Below, in pieces: positions 17,376 through 26,359 of a stretch of 64,000 nt of DNA. Source of the DNA: Roseibacillus sp. GTDB lineage: Bacteria; Verrucomicrobiota; Verrucomicrobiia; Verrucomicrobiales; Akkermansiaceae. The stretch is taken from NCBI GenBank assembly GCA_028821775.1, contig JAPKFB010000010.1, positions 1 through 64,000 on the forward strand, written 5' to 3'. Each line of letters begins with the position of its first letter. Position 1 is the first letter of the stretch. The position numbers and the translations under genes are program-made. The notes below the pieces were generated by a model. The model made no database searches. It was given only the letters and a program-made list of their open reading frames with translations, and had not been told where the DNA came from.

Positions 17376-19268
17376 ATGAGTATTCGTTCGAAGTTCCGGG
17401 TCGTCAGCCTGTGCATCGTCGTCATCATGTTGGTGGTGGTGGCGGTCGGCAATTTGGTGGCGTCTGCCGAGATCACCAAGAAGGTTCACAACAATTTGAA
17501 CCTGGTTGCAGATCTCCAACTTGAGCGGGTGAAGGATGTTCTCGACCGGAACTTTGAGCGCCTTGAGCAGGTGTCTGCCCGGCGTCCTCTCCAGGAGAAC
17601 CTTGTCCTCTTCGTCGAGGACTCCGTGGAAGATAGCCGAGACAAGGTCAATGCCATTCTCCGTGACGCCAAGCAGGCGGTGGAAACCTTTGCCGAGGTTG
17701 CGATCATCAGCGAAGACGGTCTCGTGCTGGGCTCTTCAAATCTCGACAACATCGATGCGAACTACAAGGAGAAGCGGTTCTTCAAAGAGAGAAACAAGCC
17801 GGGTGGAGTGATCGCCGGCGAGCGCGGAGTCAGTTTCGAAGTCGATTCCGAGAACAGGCTGATTGTCGTGCTCTCGAAGCCATTCAAAGTGGAGGGCTCC
17901 GAGGTGTTGGGGTTGATCGTGATCTTCTCGGAGGGAGGGAGCCTCACTGCCACGGTGGATCACGGGAACGACATGAAGTCTCTCACCACCGTGCTCGTCA
18001 AGGAGGAGGGCGAAAACGGGATGGGGATCTTGACTCCACCCGAAGTAGTGGAAGGGGCGGGCACGGTTGGTAGTGCGGAAGTATTGCTACCCATGGTTCA
18101 GGCCGCCAAGGGAAAGGAGGGGTTTGAGCCCAACGCGATCGACTATCGTGGAGTGCCGGTGCTGGCGGTCACTCGCTACATTCCCAATCTTCGCCTCGGG
18201 TTTGTGGCCAAGTTGGACCGAGCCGAAGCATTTCTCGGTTTGCGACGAATTCGTAACATCTGGTTCCTCGTGCTGCTTCTCGGATTGGCAGCCTTGGAGG
18301 TGGCGTTTCTCATCATTCAGCGCTCGATGCTGAAACCGATTCAGCGCCTTGCTGAAACGGCTACCAAGATCAGCGAAGGCGACTTGTCTCAGCGGGTCAC
18401 GGTGGATCGTTCCGACGAGATCGGGGAGCTGGCGCGTGACTTCAATCAGATGACGCAGCGACTGGTTGATGCCAATGCCGGGCTCGAACTCAAGGTGAAG
18501 GAGCGAACCGAGGAGTTGGAACGATCGAATGCAGACCTCGCGCAATTTGCCTACATCGCCTCTCACGATCTGCGCGAGCCACTCCGCATGGTCACCTGCT
18601 ATGTGCAAATGTTGGAGATGCGTTACAAGGACCAGCTCGATGAGGATGCCCAGAAGTTCATTGGGTTCGCGGTGGATGGCAGCAATCGTATGCGCGAGCT
18701 CATTGATGACGTGCTTGAGTTTTCCCGAGTTGGGACCCGCGCCAGGGAGTTGGTGGAGGTTGATACCGTCGAAGTTCTCAGTGCGGTGAAAATGAATCTC
18801 AAGATCGCGATCGAGGAGGCCGATGCGGAGGTCAGGTGCGGAGAACTGCCGCACGTAGCGGGAGACTCAGTCCAGTTGATCCAGCTCTGCCAAAACCTGA
18901 TCGCCAATGCGATCAAGTTTCGTGGCGAGCGCACACCGAGAGTGGAGGTGAAGGCTGAACTCCAGGAGGATGGTCGTTGGCGGTTCTCGGTCAGCGACAA
19001 TGGGATCGGAATCGAGGAAAATTATCGCCAGCGGATCTTTCAGATTTTCCAACGCCTGCACGGGCGTGACGAGTATGAGGGAACCGGGATTGGTCTGGCG
19101 GTGTGCAAAAAGATCGTCGAGAGGCACAATGGCAAGATCGAGGTCGAGTCGGTGCTTGGAGAAGGCTCAACATTTATCTTTGATCTGCCCGCCTCTCATG
19201 AGGGTAAAGAGCCCGCCAAGGATGAGCGCGAGGAGCAGCAAGGCGCATCGGTCCCGACGATTCCATGA
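17376..19268 (+). CDS. Membrane sensor histidine kinase with extracytoplasmic sensor and HAMP domain
   Basis: The start is the ATG at 17376 (MSIRSKFRVV), giving 630 aa. Order: TM1 (residues about 10-32), a roughly 250-residue extracytoplasmic sensor resembling a double Cache domain (FAEVAIISEDGLVLGSSN), TM2 (about 292-315), HAMP (SEGDLSQRVTVDRSDEIGEL), a short coiled coil, a HisKA domain with phospho-acceptor IASHDLREPLR, and HATPase_c (NLIANAIKF N-box, VSDNGIGIE, GTGIGLAVCKKIVERHNG). This is the phytochrome-kinase-like HK subclass. No response regulator gene is adjacent, so it is an orphan. The Glu/Lys-rich C-terminal tail is non-conserved. The ligand is unknown. Confidence 0.9.
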   Translation: MSIRSKFRVVSLCIVVIMLVVVAVGNLVASAEITKKVHNNLNLVADLQLERVKDVLDRNFERLEQVSARRPLQENLVLFVEDSVEDSRDKVNAILRDAKQAVETFAEVAIISEDGLVLGSSNLDNIDANYKEKRFFKERNKPGGVIAGERGVSFEVDSENRLIVVLSKPFKVEGSEVLGLIVIFSEGGSLTATVDHGNDMKSLTTVLVKEEGENGMGILTPPEVVEGAGTVGSAEVLLPMVQAAKGKEGFEPNAIDYRGVPVLAVTRYIPNLRLGFVAKLDRAEAFLGLRRIRNIWFLVLLLGLAALEVAFLIIQRSMLKPIQRLAETATKISEGDLSQRVTVDRSDEIGELARDFNQMTQRLVDANAGLELKVKERTEELERSNADLAQFAYIASHDLREPLRMVTCYVQMLEMRYKDQLDEDAQKFIGFAVDGSNRMRELIDDVLEFSRVGTRARELVEVDTVEVLSAVKMNLKIAIEEADAEVRCGELPHVAGDSVQLIQLCQNLIANAIKFRGERTPRVEVKAELQEDGRWRFSVSDNGIGIEENYRQRIFQIFQRLHGRDEYEGTGIGLAVCKKIVERHNGKIEVESVLGEGSTFIFDLPASHEGKEPAKDEREEQQGASVPTIP

Positions 19269-19392
19269 GCGCTCGCTGAGGAAAGGCAAGGAGCTGTGCT
19301 TGAGGCGGGCTCCGCAAATTTTCGAAATTCCTCCAATCTCTTGGCAAAGGAGAGGCGGGAAATCCCGCCGTCAGGTGGTTTCGAACGTCACC

Positions 19393-20811
19393 CTAGACTT
19401 TCCACGGGCCCGTGACCGCCAGCGTGATGCCCGGTTCGTAGATATTGACGAAGAGGGTGGTGCCGTCGGGCGAGAAACATGCGCCCGCCAATTCCTTGCT
19501 GTTGTATTCATTGCGCCCGATTGGATAGATCGCTCCGTTCGGGGTGATGCCCTGCAGGCGGGCGTGGCGGGGACCTTCTTCGCAGAAGATGATATCACCC
19601 CACGGTGCGATCGTGAGGTTGTCGGCGCCATGCAAGACCGCCTTGTCGTTTGGTTCGAGGAAGAGTTCGATGCGCCCTGGTTTGGCCGCTTCCGCGGGAG
19701 TGCCTTCCGCCGGGCTCGGGTAGTAGCGAAAGATCTGTCCCCACTGCTTGGCCCCACCATTGGTGCAGGCGAAGTAGAGTTCGCCATCGCCGAACCAGAT
19801 TCCTTCCCCGCGTGCAAACCGTGTTCCACCCATCTGGTAGCCTCGCTTGCGGAGGTCGTCCTCAGGGGACTCGACGTCGTCGATATCGACCCACCGGGTG
19901 TTGTGCAGGGTCAGAAGGGGAAAACCGACCGTATCCTCTTCCCAATTCCGCGTATCGAAATCCTCTTTCGCTTTTGTGACTCCGCTTTCGATGGAGAGGA
20001 ACTGCAATTTTCCGCCGGCCAGGAGCTCCTCTTTCTTGTTTGGAATGAAACGGTAGAGCAAGCCGTCGTTGCGATCTTCGGTCAGGTAGACAATGCCGGT
20101 GCGTGGATCGATGCAGACGGCCTCGTGGTTGAAGCGGCCCATCGCCTCGAGCGGTTGGGGCTTGGTGAGGACCATCTCGGTGCTTGCGGGAATTTCGAAG
20201 GCCCACCCGTGACTGCTCTCATTCTTGTTGTCGGGTTCCTCGGGCGTGCCGGCGGTGTCGACATTCTCTTCACAGCTGATCCAGGAGTTCCAGGGCGTCT
20301 GTCCGCCCGCGCAATTGCGGCAGGTTCCAGCCAGGCTGAGGAATTGTTTCTCCACTTCGCGGGTTCTCGGATTGTAGACGACAGTCGTGGTGCCTCCGAT
20401 CTGGGGAGCGATTTTCTGCCCCGGATCGTAGATCAGGTCGGTGTCGACCTTGTCGAGCAATTCGTTTTGGAGTCCGAAGGGGCCCGCGTAAGTGAGGTCC
20501 TTTTCAAGTTCATGGTTGCGCACCAGGATGGTGCAGCCGCCTGGGCCCGGGAAGGCCCCCATGCCATCGGTTCGCCCTGGCATTCGGAGACCGTCGGTCA
20601 TAAAGTCGCCTGCACGGCCGATGATCTCATAGGTAAATCCGGCGGGGAGGTCGAAGATCCGATTGGGATCAGGAAGCAGTTTGCCGTATTTGAGACCTTC
20701 CTCTCCGAGGGCTGCTTGCGCGGTTCGAATCGAAAAGCGGGAGAGTCCCAGAAAGCCGGCGGTCACGGCGGAGCGCCTCAAAAATTGGCGGCGAGAATTT
20801 GGCATGGTCAA
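19393..20811 (-). CDS. PhoX/DUF839 family secreted protein (Tat substrate)
   Basis: A 472-aa protein with a twin-arginine signal (SRRQFLRRSAVTAGFLGL). The body matches the DUF839/PhoX propeller family, whose characterised members are Ca/Fe-dependent alkaline phosphatases: FDLPAGFTYEIIGRAGDFM, CTILVRNHELEKD, NSWISCEENV, GRFNHEAVCIDPRTGIVYLTED. The segment LAGTCRNCAGGQTPWNSW is conserved in this branch. A start at 20811 or at the second ATG (20805) is equally plausible. Phosphatase activity is an inference from the family; many members of this branch are uncharacterised. VF530 lies about 180 bp upstream on the same strand. Confidence 0.82.
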   Translation of the reverse strand: MTMPNSRRQFLRRSAVTAGFLGLSRFSIRTAQAALGEEGLKYGKLLPDPNRIFDLPAGFTYEIIGRAGDFMTDGLRMPGRTDGMGAFPGPGGCTILVRNHELEKDLTYAGPFGLQNELLDKVDTDLIYDPGQKIAPQIGGTTTVVYNPRTREVEKQFLSLAGTCRNCAGGQTPWNSWISCEENVDTAGTPEEPDNKNESSHGWAFEIPASTEMVLTKPQPLEAMGRFNHEAVCIDPRTGIVYLTEDRNDGLLYRFIPNKKEELLAGGKLQFLSIESGVTKAKEDFDTRNWEEDTVGFPLLTLHNTRWVDIDDVESPEDDLRKRGYQMGGTRFARGEGIWFGDGELYFACTNGGAKQWGQIFRYYPSPAEGTPAEAAKPGRIELFLEPNDKAVLHGADNLTIAPWGDIIFCEEGPRHARLQGITPNGAIYPIGRNEYNSKELAGACFSPDGTTLFVNIYEPGITLAVTGPWKV

Positions 20812-20987
20812 GTAAGGGGGTGTCGCGGTGCTAGTAGATCACGGAACACGATGATCGGAAGCCGGAATTCCCGGCCGGCGAATTCAGTGGTCCAAGGACC
20901 CGGTGGAATCCGGAAACGGATGGGGGTCTGTGGGCACTGATTGCCGAGCGCTTGAGGAGAATTGAATGGTCGGATCGGCCGCGAAGT

Positions 20988-21230
20988 TCAGCCGCGATTC
21001 TTGTCACGCAGGGAATCGTGGATATACCAATTCTCGAGGCGCTCACGAGCCCACGGGGTCTGGCGCAAAAACTTCAGGCTCGATTTCACACTTGGGTTGT
21101 TCCGAAAGCACTGAATGGGAATTCGACAGCCCATCTCCTTCCAGCCATAGCAATCGAGAAGTTGTCGCAAGACAGTCTCCAAGGTGATGCCGTGCAGCGG
21201 ATCTTTTGGGTGGGAGGAGGGAGAGGCCAT
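20988..21230 (-). CDS. VF530 family small DNA-binding protein
   Basis: An 80-aa protein matching the VF530 (DUF2132) family along nearly its whole length: DPLHGITLETVLRQLLDCYG, then IPIQCFRNNPSVKSSLKFLR and TPWARERLENWYI. A structure from Vibrio fischeri VF530 is known and DNA binding was proposed from its fold; the cellular role is unsettled. It starts about 20 bp after the M28 peptidase stop on the same strand, so the two may be cotranscribed. Confidence 0.88.
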   Translation of the reverse strand: MASPSSHPKDPLHGITLETVLRQLLDCYGWKEMGCRIPIQCFRNNPSVKSSLKFLRQTPWARERLENWYIHDSLRDKNRG

Positions 21231-21252
21231 GGAGAATGAAGTGGGGGGAATC

Positions 21253-22197
21253 CTATTGCGGAATCTGTTGAGTCAAGAGGTCCTCGAGCATGTGTCGCGT
21301 GACCTTGAGGGAGATCTCGAGGCTTTCGCGGGAAATCAGATTGAGGTTGTCGCCATCAGTGTGCCACCAGGCGAATTGGCTGAAGTCGCCGATGATGTCA
21401 ATGGTGGGAATGCCGGCATTGTTGAGGGGGACGTGATCGTCAATGATCGGATGGAGCGCCTTCGTATAGCGCGCCTCCTCGCCCTCTTTCTTGGCGGCGA
21501 GGAGCAGGGCAGCTTCGAGAAGGGGAGGGGTGTCGGCCGGCAGGCGCACCTGCAGGTTTCGGTGCCCGATCATATCGAGCACGATGCCGAAGGAGGGTTT
21601 CCGGGGAGCGGTGCGCCAGCGCAGGGCGTATTCCTTGCTGCCATAGAGACCATCGGAGGGGTTGATGTTTTGACCAAAGGCTTCTTCGCCGTCGAAGAAG
21701 ACGAGTTCCAATTTGGACGCCAATTCGGGAGTGGCTTGGAGTTGTCGGGCGAGTTCCAGGATCGCACCGATCGCGGAGGCTGCATCGTCCGCGGCCAGGA
21801 AGTTCCGGTTGCGGTAGTACTTGGAGTCGAGGTGGGCTCCCAGGAGGCCCTTGATCCCCTCGTCGGACACATCGCCAAAGCGCGCGGAGAGATTGGTGAA
21901 CTTCATCTTTCGTCCGAAGTAGGCAACCTCCCTGGTGAAGGAGTGCGGGGTTGTTTTCCAACCCGTTTTTTTCAACTCAGCAATGATGTATCGTCGGGTC
22001 TTGGCAAGGGCGGCCGATTCGGGAGGGCGGGGTCCGTAGGAGAGGATCTCGCGGGTGTGATGAAACGCGGCCCGGCCTCCCAATCGTTCCCGCTCGGGAG
22101 GGAGTGCGGGCTTTTTCTTCTTCTCGCAGGCCGGCACTGCGAAAAGGGCCAGGGTGAGGGCAGTAAGGAGAATGGCGGGGATGAACCGACGGATCAT
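21253..22197 (-). CDS. M28-family peptidase / glutaminyl-peptide cyclotransferase-like lipoprotein
   Basis: A 314-aa zinc enzyme of the M28 fold. An N-terminal signal ends FAVPACEKKKK, a possible lipobox. Zinc-site motifs are in order: LLGAHLDSKYY (His), LAADDAASAIG (Asp), LVFFDGEEAFG (Glu-Glu), DMIG (Asp) and WWHTDGDNL (His). HLDSK together with DGLYGSKEYA is more like bacterial glutaminyl cyclases (M28E relatives) than like aminopeptidases. It could therefore cyclise N-terminal Gln or act as an aminopeptidase; sequence alone does not decide. parB ends 23 bp upstream on the same strand. Confidence 0.82.
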   Translation of the reverse strand: MIRRFIPAILLTALTLALFAVPACEKKKKPALPPERERLGGRAAFHHTREILSYGPRPPESAALAKTRRYIIAELKKTGWKTTPHSFTREVAYFGRKMKFTNLSARFGDVSDEGIKGLLGAHLDSKYYRNRNFLAADDAASAIGAILELARQLQATPELASKLELVFFDGEEAFGQNINPSDGLYGSKEYALRWRTAPRKPSFGIVLDMIGHRNLQVRLPADTPPLLEAALLLAAKKEGEEARYTKALHPIIDDHVPLNNAGIPTIDIIGDFSQFAWWHTDGDNLNLISRESLEISLKVTRHMLEDLLTQQIPQ

Positions 22198-22220
22198 TGG
22201 GGGGAGGTCCGAGGGGGAGG

Positions 22221-23165
22221 CTAGAGATCCTCAGTGCTCACGCCCATCATGGTGAGGAGGCGCTCAAGGTCATCGTTGCCATAATACTCCAGTTCGAGTC
22301 GTCCCTTTTTCGCGCTGTGGGTGATCGACGCGTGGGTGGTGAAGTGTTGGCGAAGTCGATTGGTGAGAGCTCGGATCATGGCTTTGGTCTCGGGGTCGAT
22401 CACTTTCGCACCCTTGCCGCCCGGGTTGGACAGTTCGCCGGCGTGTCGCATCTGAACGAGTTTTTCGGTCGCCCGCACCGTCAGTTTGCGACGCATGACT
22501 TCCTCGGCGATCTCGCGCTGTTCGCGCTTCACTTTGAATCCAAGGATGGATTTGGCGTGACCGACCGTGATTTGACCGTTGGCGACAAACTTCTGGATGT
22601 CCTTGTGCAGGTCGAGGAGGCGCATGGAGTTGGCCACGCTCGAGCGCGACTTGCCCACCCGTTTCGCAATCTCGTCCTGCTTCATGGAGAATTCCTTCGC
22701 GAGGCGGACGTAGCCGCTGGCTTCCTCGATGGCATTGAGGTCCTGGCGCTGCAGATTTTCCACCAAGGCCATCTCGAGAACCTCGCGGTCGGTGGCCTCA
22801 CGTTCGATGACCTGCACAGTATCCAGTCCCAGTTTTTCACAGGCTCTCCAACGGCGTTCTCCGGCGATGAGTTCGAGCTTCTTCCCGACCCGGCGGACGA
22901 TGAGCGGTTGGATCACACCATGTTGGCGAATGGAGTCGTGGAGTTCCTCAAGGTCGGCCTCCGGAATGGTGGTTCGCGGTTGCAACGGGCTGGGCACAAT
23001 ATCAGTAATGGGGACCTGGCGGAATTTCTTGCCAATTTCCTTCTCATTGCTCCTGGCCCGCTTCTTTGCGGTCGTGGTGCCTTCCTTCGACTCCGCCGAT
23101 CCGCTCGTTACGGTCGGCTTTTTGATGAGTGCACCCAGTCCTTTTCCCAATGCCTTTTTAGCCAT
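22221..23165 (-). CDS. parB: ParB-family chromosome partitioning protein
   Basis: A 314-aa ParB/Spo0J. I start at the ATG at 23165 (MAKKALGKGLGALIKK), the classic ParB N-terminus, rather than at the 32-codon-longer track ORF. The N-terminal CTPase domain contains SPLQPRTTIPEADLEELHDS and IAGERRWRACEKLG. The central HTH is MKQDEIAKRVGKSRSSVANS, and the C-terminal dimerisation region ends in LERLLTMMGVSTEDL. It nucleates on parS and loads by CTP-dependent sliding. parA is not next to it in this window, although the two are commonly adjacent. Confidence 0.95.
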   Translation of the reverse strand: MAKKALGKGLGALIKKPTVTSGSAESKEGTTTAKKRARSNEKEIGKKFRQVPITDIVPSPLQPRTTIPEADLEELHDSIRQHGVIQPLIVRRVGKKLELIAGERRWRACEKLGLDTVQVIEREATDREVLEMALVENLQRQDLNAIEEASGYVRLAKEFSMKQDEIAKRVGKSRSSVANSMRLLDLHKDIQKFVANGQITVGHAKSILGFKVKREQREIAEEVMRRKLTVRATEKLVQMRHAGELSNPGGKGAKVIDPETKAMIRALTNRLRQHFTTHASITHSAKKGRLELEYYGNDDLERLLTMMGVSTEDL

Positions 23166-23615
23166 GCCGGGCAAGACTAATCCCTGTGGGGGGCAAAGAG
23201 CAAAACTGATTTCGTGAATTAGTCTAACAGTGGTTCTGCCCTTGGGACGACTGGCAGGCAATATGGTCGCTCCAGGGGGGAGGATTTATCTGGGGTGGGA
23301 TCCGGGCGTGGACTGCAAAAGAGGGAGCTTAGCAGAGTAATGAGGTTCTCCACAACGCCGTGCCGACGGAGAATTTCGTGGTGAAAAAAGCTGCTTCGCC
23401 AACGAGTTGAACAATCGGCCCGCGGGGCGGAACCTGTTGAAGGCGTGGGCTTTGTTGCACGTTGGTCATGAATCTCGACTCAATTCCGCCTCGCGCCGCG
23501 CCAACCCATCCAACAGGCTCCGCGCAGCATTCTCGAGAATTCCAACAGCTTGCTGGTGCCGCCGATCCTCCGGCTGGACTTGACGAGTCGGAATCCGTAT
23601 CCCATCACTAGAGGT
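23166..23615. other. Intergenic region between divergent parB and a secreted-protein gene
   Basis: About 450 bp. It should contain the parB promoter and that of the plus-strand gene. I looked for a canonical parS (TGTTTCACGTGAAACA). The nearest resemblance, TTGTTGCACGTTGG around 23453, is too weak to call. No tRNA, riboswitch or coding frame was recognised. Confidence 0.4.
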
Positions 23616-24287
23616 GTGAGGAGTGTTCTGTCTTCCCTGCTGATCCTTGGCTCACTGCTGGGAGGGTCGCATCGCGGTCATGGCCAGACGGTGCCGCAGT
23701 CGGTCCTCGATCAAGCGGAGGCCGCGACCAAAATCCTCGGTCAGCAGGTGCTGAAAGGGAATTATTCGTTCTCATTTGAACGCATGTATTCCCGATGCAA
23801 AAAGCGGGCGGCGATTCGCCTGGTGAGTAAGGACCCGTCCCTGCGGGGGAAATCGGAGGAGGAGAAGGAGCGAATAGGCGAAGCCAAACTGGTGGAAAAG
23901 TTGACTGAGATTCCGTCCCAGATGCGGAAGAATGGCATCACGATGCTGAAATTCGAGGTTTTCAGGCCCTCCTCGGGTCACGAAGTGTTCCTTGGGAGGG
24001 GGCAGAATGAAAAGACGGGAAAAGCGATCCAGATGTATCTCGAATGGTTGGTCTTTGTGCCTACCCGGGCCGAGTATCGCATCATTGATCCCGCCACCCG
24101 AGTGCCGAAGAGGATTGAGCGGCTGGGCTACCAGGTCGCCATTGTGAAGAAAGGAACCAGCGATTGGTATTTCATCGACGGGTCAAACTTGACCAAGGCG
24201 GAACTTCGTAGTTTTTTTCCCCGGCTCCCGACCGATCAGGAATTGCTCGGGCTTCCGAAGGTGGGCGGAGCGGAGTTGAAGAACTGA
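23616..24287 (+). CDS. Secreted protein of unknown function
   Basis: The track ORF begins at TTG 23550. I prefer the GTG at 23616 (VRSVLSSLLILGSLLGGS), which opens directly on a signal peptide cleaved near GHGQT, giving 223 aa. The mature protein is a mixed alpha/beta domain with a basic N-terminal half (KRAAIRLVSKDPSLRGKSEE) and a C-terminal half with conserved-looking YQVAIVKKGTSDWYFIDGS. I recognise no catalytic motif. The gene is followed after 20 bp by the SET-domain gene, so the two may form a transcription unit. The start site is uncertain. Confidence 0.6.
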   Translation: MRSVLSSLLILGSLLGGSHRGHGQTVPQSVLDQAEAATKILGQQVLKGNYSFSFERMYSRCKKRAAIRLVSKDPSLRGKSEEEKERIGEAKLVEKLTEIPSQMRKNGITMLKFEVFRPSSGHEVFLGRGQNEKTGKAIQMYLEWLVFVPTRAEYRIIDPATRVPKRIERLGYQVAIVKKGTSDWYFIDGSNLTKAELRSFFPRLPTDQELLGLPKVGGAELKN

Positions 24288-24307
24288 CCGGATTGATTTC
24301 GAATCGC

Positions 24308-24922
24308 ATGTCAAAGACCAAGACGAAGAAAGGCAAGAAGCCGCAGAAGAAGCTCAAGGATGCTGCGCGCTTGCGCAGAGAACTGGAGAAGCTCATGGAG
24401 CGAGCCAAGAGTGACTATTGCGAAGTGCGGAATTCCGAGATCCACGGCGCCGGGGTCTACGCGTCGAAGGACATTCCGAAGGAGCAACGCATCATCGAGT
24501 ATCTTGGCGAGAAAATCGACAAGAAGGAGAGTGAGAAGCGGGCCAACAAGCAGATCGAGCATGCGGAGGAGACGGGTGACGCGGCGGTCTACATTTTCAC
24601 CTTGTCCAAAAAGTGGGACATCGACGGTAATGTGCCCTGGAACACGGCGCGCCTCCTGAACCACTCCTGTGCGCCGAACTGCGAGGCATGGATTGAAGAC
24701 AAGCAAATCTTCATTTACGCACTGCGTGAGATCAGCTCGGGGGAGGAACTGACCTTTGATTACGGCTTTGATATCGAGAATCACGAGGAGCATCCATGTC
24801 TGTGTGGGAGCGAAGAATGTGTCGGCTTCATTGTGAGCCGGGACTATTGGCCTGAGCTGAAGAAGCGCTTGGCCGAGAAGGAGAACGGCGTTGCCGGGAA
24901 TGGAAACGGAGTGCCGGAATGA
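24308..24922 (+). CDS. SET-domain protein (lysine methyltransferase-like)
   Basis: The start is the ATG at 24308, giving 204 aa. The N-terminus is strongly basic (MSKTKTKKGKKPQKKLKDAA). The SET core is complete: NSEIHGAGVYASKDIPKEQR, the pseudoknot strand RLLNHSCAPNCEAWI, GEELTFDYGF, and a post-SET-like Cys cluster (CLCGSEEC). SET enzymes transfer methyl groups from SAM to protein lysines. Bacterial copies are known in Chlamydiae (methylating histone-like proteins) and other PVC bacteria. The basic N-terminal tail may bind nucleic acid or act as an autosubstrate (inference). Its stop overlaps the start of the methyltransferase gene downstream (ATGA), suggesting translational coupling. Confidence 0.9.
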   Translation: MSKTKTKKGKKPQKKLKDAARLRRELEKLMERAKSDYCEVRNSEIHGAGVYASKDIPKEQRIIEYLGEKIDKKESEKRANKQIEHAEETGDAAVYIFTLSKKWDIDGNVPWNTARLLNHSCAPNCEAWIEDKQIFIYALREISSGEELTFDYGFDIENHEEHPCLCGSEECVGFIVSRDYWPELKKRLAEKENGVAGNGNGVPE

Positions 24923-25260
24923 CTCTTGCCTCGCGGGCACCGACCAAATTTGAAAGCCGAGTCTACGTGGCCCTCCGCGAGATTCCTCGGGGACGGGTGG
25001 TCACTTATGCGACCTTGGCCAGTCACTTGGAGTGCCGCTCCGCCCAAGCCGTGGGACAGGCCCTGAAGCGCAATCCGCTCGCTCCGGAAGTCCCTTGTCA
25101 TCGCGTGATCCGGACGGACGGATCCCTCGGTGGCTATTCGGGCAAAGTCCGAGGAGTGCGGGTCGAGCGCAAGCGCCGTATTCTGGAGGAGGAAGGGGTG
25201 CCCTTTGATGAGGAAGGACGCCTCTTGGATGCTGAACTGCTCTGGAGTTGGCAGGATTGA
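24919..25260 (+). CDS. Single-domain methylated-DNA-protein cysteine methyltransferase (Ogt/MGMT)
   Basis: A 113-aa protein consisting only of the C-terminal DNA-binding/active-site domain of O6-alkylguanine-DNA alkyltransferases. Motifs: VYVALREIPRGRVVTYATLA, the HTH region SAQAVGQALKRNP, and the active site VPCHRVIRTDGSLGGYSG. The acceptor Cys in PCHR is present, which separates it from alkyltransferase-like (ATL) proteins that carry Trp at that position. The N-terminal RNase-H-like domain of full Ogt is missing. It overlaps the SET gene by 4 bp. Confidence 0.9.
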   Translation: MTLASRAPTKFESRVYVALREIPRGRVVTYATLASHLECRSAQAVGQALKRNPLAPEVPCHRVIRTDGSLGGYSGKVRGVRVERKRRILEEEGVPFDEEGRLLDAELLWSWQD

Positions 25261-25300
25261 CTGTTGGCAGAGTCAAAGGAGGGAGTATGCTCTCGGGACC

Positions 25301-26359
25301 ATGCGATCGCTGTTAATTATTCTGATGCTGATAGGCGTGTCCGGCGCAGTCTGGGCGGGCAATCCCGTGCGGGCCGCTCAGATCAAGAAAGAATACGAGT
25401 TGGCTACCGTGAAGTGGGCGCAGCAGTTGGAGACGGCCAAGGATGCGCAGGACCAGATGGCAATTTGGCGTGCCCGGCCGAATGCCTCCGCGCATGCCGG
25501 GCGCATGTGGGAAGAGCTCAAGAGCTCGTTGAATGACGATTGGACGATCGGATATTGTGCCTGGATCCTCGAGCAGGCACCTGTGTTTGCGGCAGAAGCG
25601 GAGGAAGGCGGGAGAAAGACGCGCGGGCAAACCGTCATGCACGCCCTGGATCGTTTCCACCTCAAGAGTGAAAAGGTCGGGCGTCTCTGCCTGGCGCTGA
25701 CCACCCAGTCGGATCCAAAGACCCTGGCGCTGATTGAGAAGATCTCCAGGGAGAATCCTCATCGGGCCGTGCAGGGTCAGGCCGCCTTGGCGATTGCAAT
25801 GCTGTTCAAGGGGCTGGGAGACAGTCGCGACGTGATGATGCATCGGCTCGAGCGGCTTCGCGAAGCGATCATCAAGTCAAATGATGTGAAGGTTGGCGAC
25901 GTGTCAGTCGAGAGATTGGCCCGGGATGAGCTCGTCGTTATTCAAAGCCTCTCCAAAGGGAGGGTTGCTCCCGACATCATCGGCGCTGATTCTGCCCGCG
26001 AACCCTTCAAGCTCAGCATGCTGAAGAGCAAGGTGACCGTGCTGGCCTTCTGGCATACCAACATGCATGACGCCGAGCGTGGCCTGGGACTCCTGCGGGA
26101 GCTCCACGATCAGTTTCACACCCGCGGGATGGAGCTCATCGGGGTGACCAGTGACCCGGTGAGTGTTCTGCGAAACTTGCGATCAAACGGGACAATTCCC
26201 TGGCGCAACTATTCCGATGTCGATGGGCGGATTGCTCTCCAATACCGGGTGCGCAACCTCCCGATTGTCTATGTCCTCAATCGACATCGCCGCATCGAAT
26301 TCATCGGCGGGCCCGGGACGTTCGTCAATCTGACCGTGGAAGCGTTGCTGGCCGAGTAG
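25301..26359 (+). CDS. Secreted protein with C-terminal thioredoxin-like fold lacking the CxxC motif
   Basis: I start at the ATG at 25301 (MRSLLIILMLIGVSGAVWA), a clear signal peptide, giving 352 aa instead of the longer track ORF. Residues about 20-220 are helical with no family I recognise. The C-terminal ~130 residues match the TlpA/AhpC-TSA thioredoxin fold (VAPDIIGADSAREPFKLSML, VTVLAFWHTNMHDAERGL, MELIGVTSD, IVYVLNRHRRIEFIGGPG). At the usual WCxxC position the sequence is FWHTNMHDAE, so redox cysteines are absent. A structural or chaperone-like role is more likely than disulfide chemistry. The 3' end overlaps the convergent AI-2E permease gene by 35 bp. Confidence 0.8.
   Translation: MRSLLIILMLIGVSGAVWAGNPVRAAQIKKEYELATVKWAQQLETAKDAQDQMAIWRARPNASAHAGRMWEELKSSLNDDWTIGYCAWILEQAPVFAAEAEEGGRKTRGQTVMHALDRFHLKSEKVGRLCLALTTQSDPKTLALIEKISRENPHRAVQGQAALAIAMLFKGLGDSRDVMMHRLERLREAIIKSNDVKVGDVSVERLARDELVVIQSLSKGRVAPDIIGADSAREPFKLSMLKSKVTVLAFWHTNMHDAERGLGLLRELHDQFHTRGMELIGVTSDPVSVLRNLRSNGTIPWRNYSDVDGRIALQYRVRNLPIVYVLNRHRRIEFIGGPGTFVNLTVEALLAE

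Noticed and set aside
18970-20940. 656-aa plus-strand ORF overlapping the histidine kinase end and the PhoX gene
   Set aside because: No domain match; it is antisense to PhoX, whose Tat signal and family motifs are clear.
23445-23470. Possible parS site near parB
   Set aside because: TTGTTGCACGTTGG shares only part of TGTTTCACGTGAAACA and lacks the dyad, so it is below any reasonable threshold.
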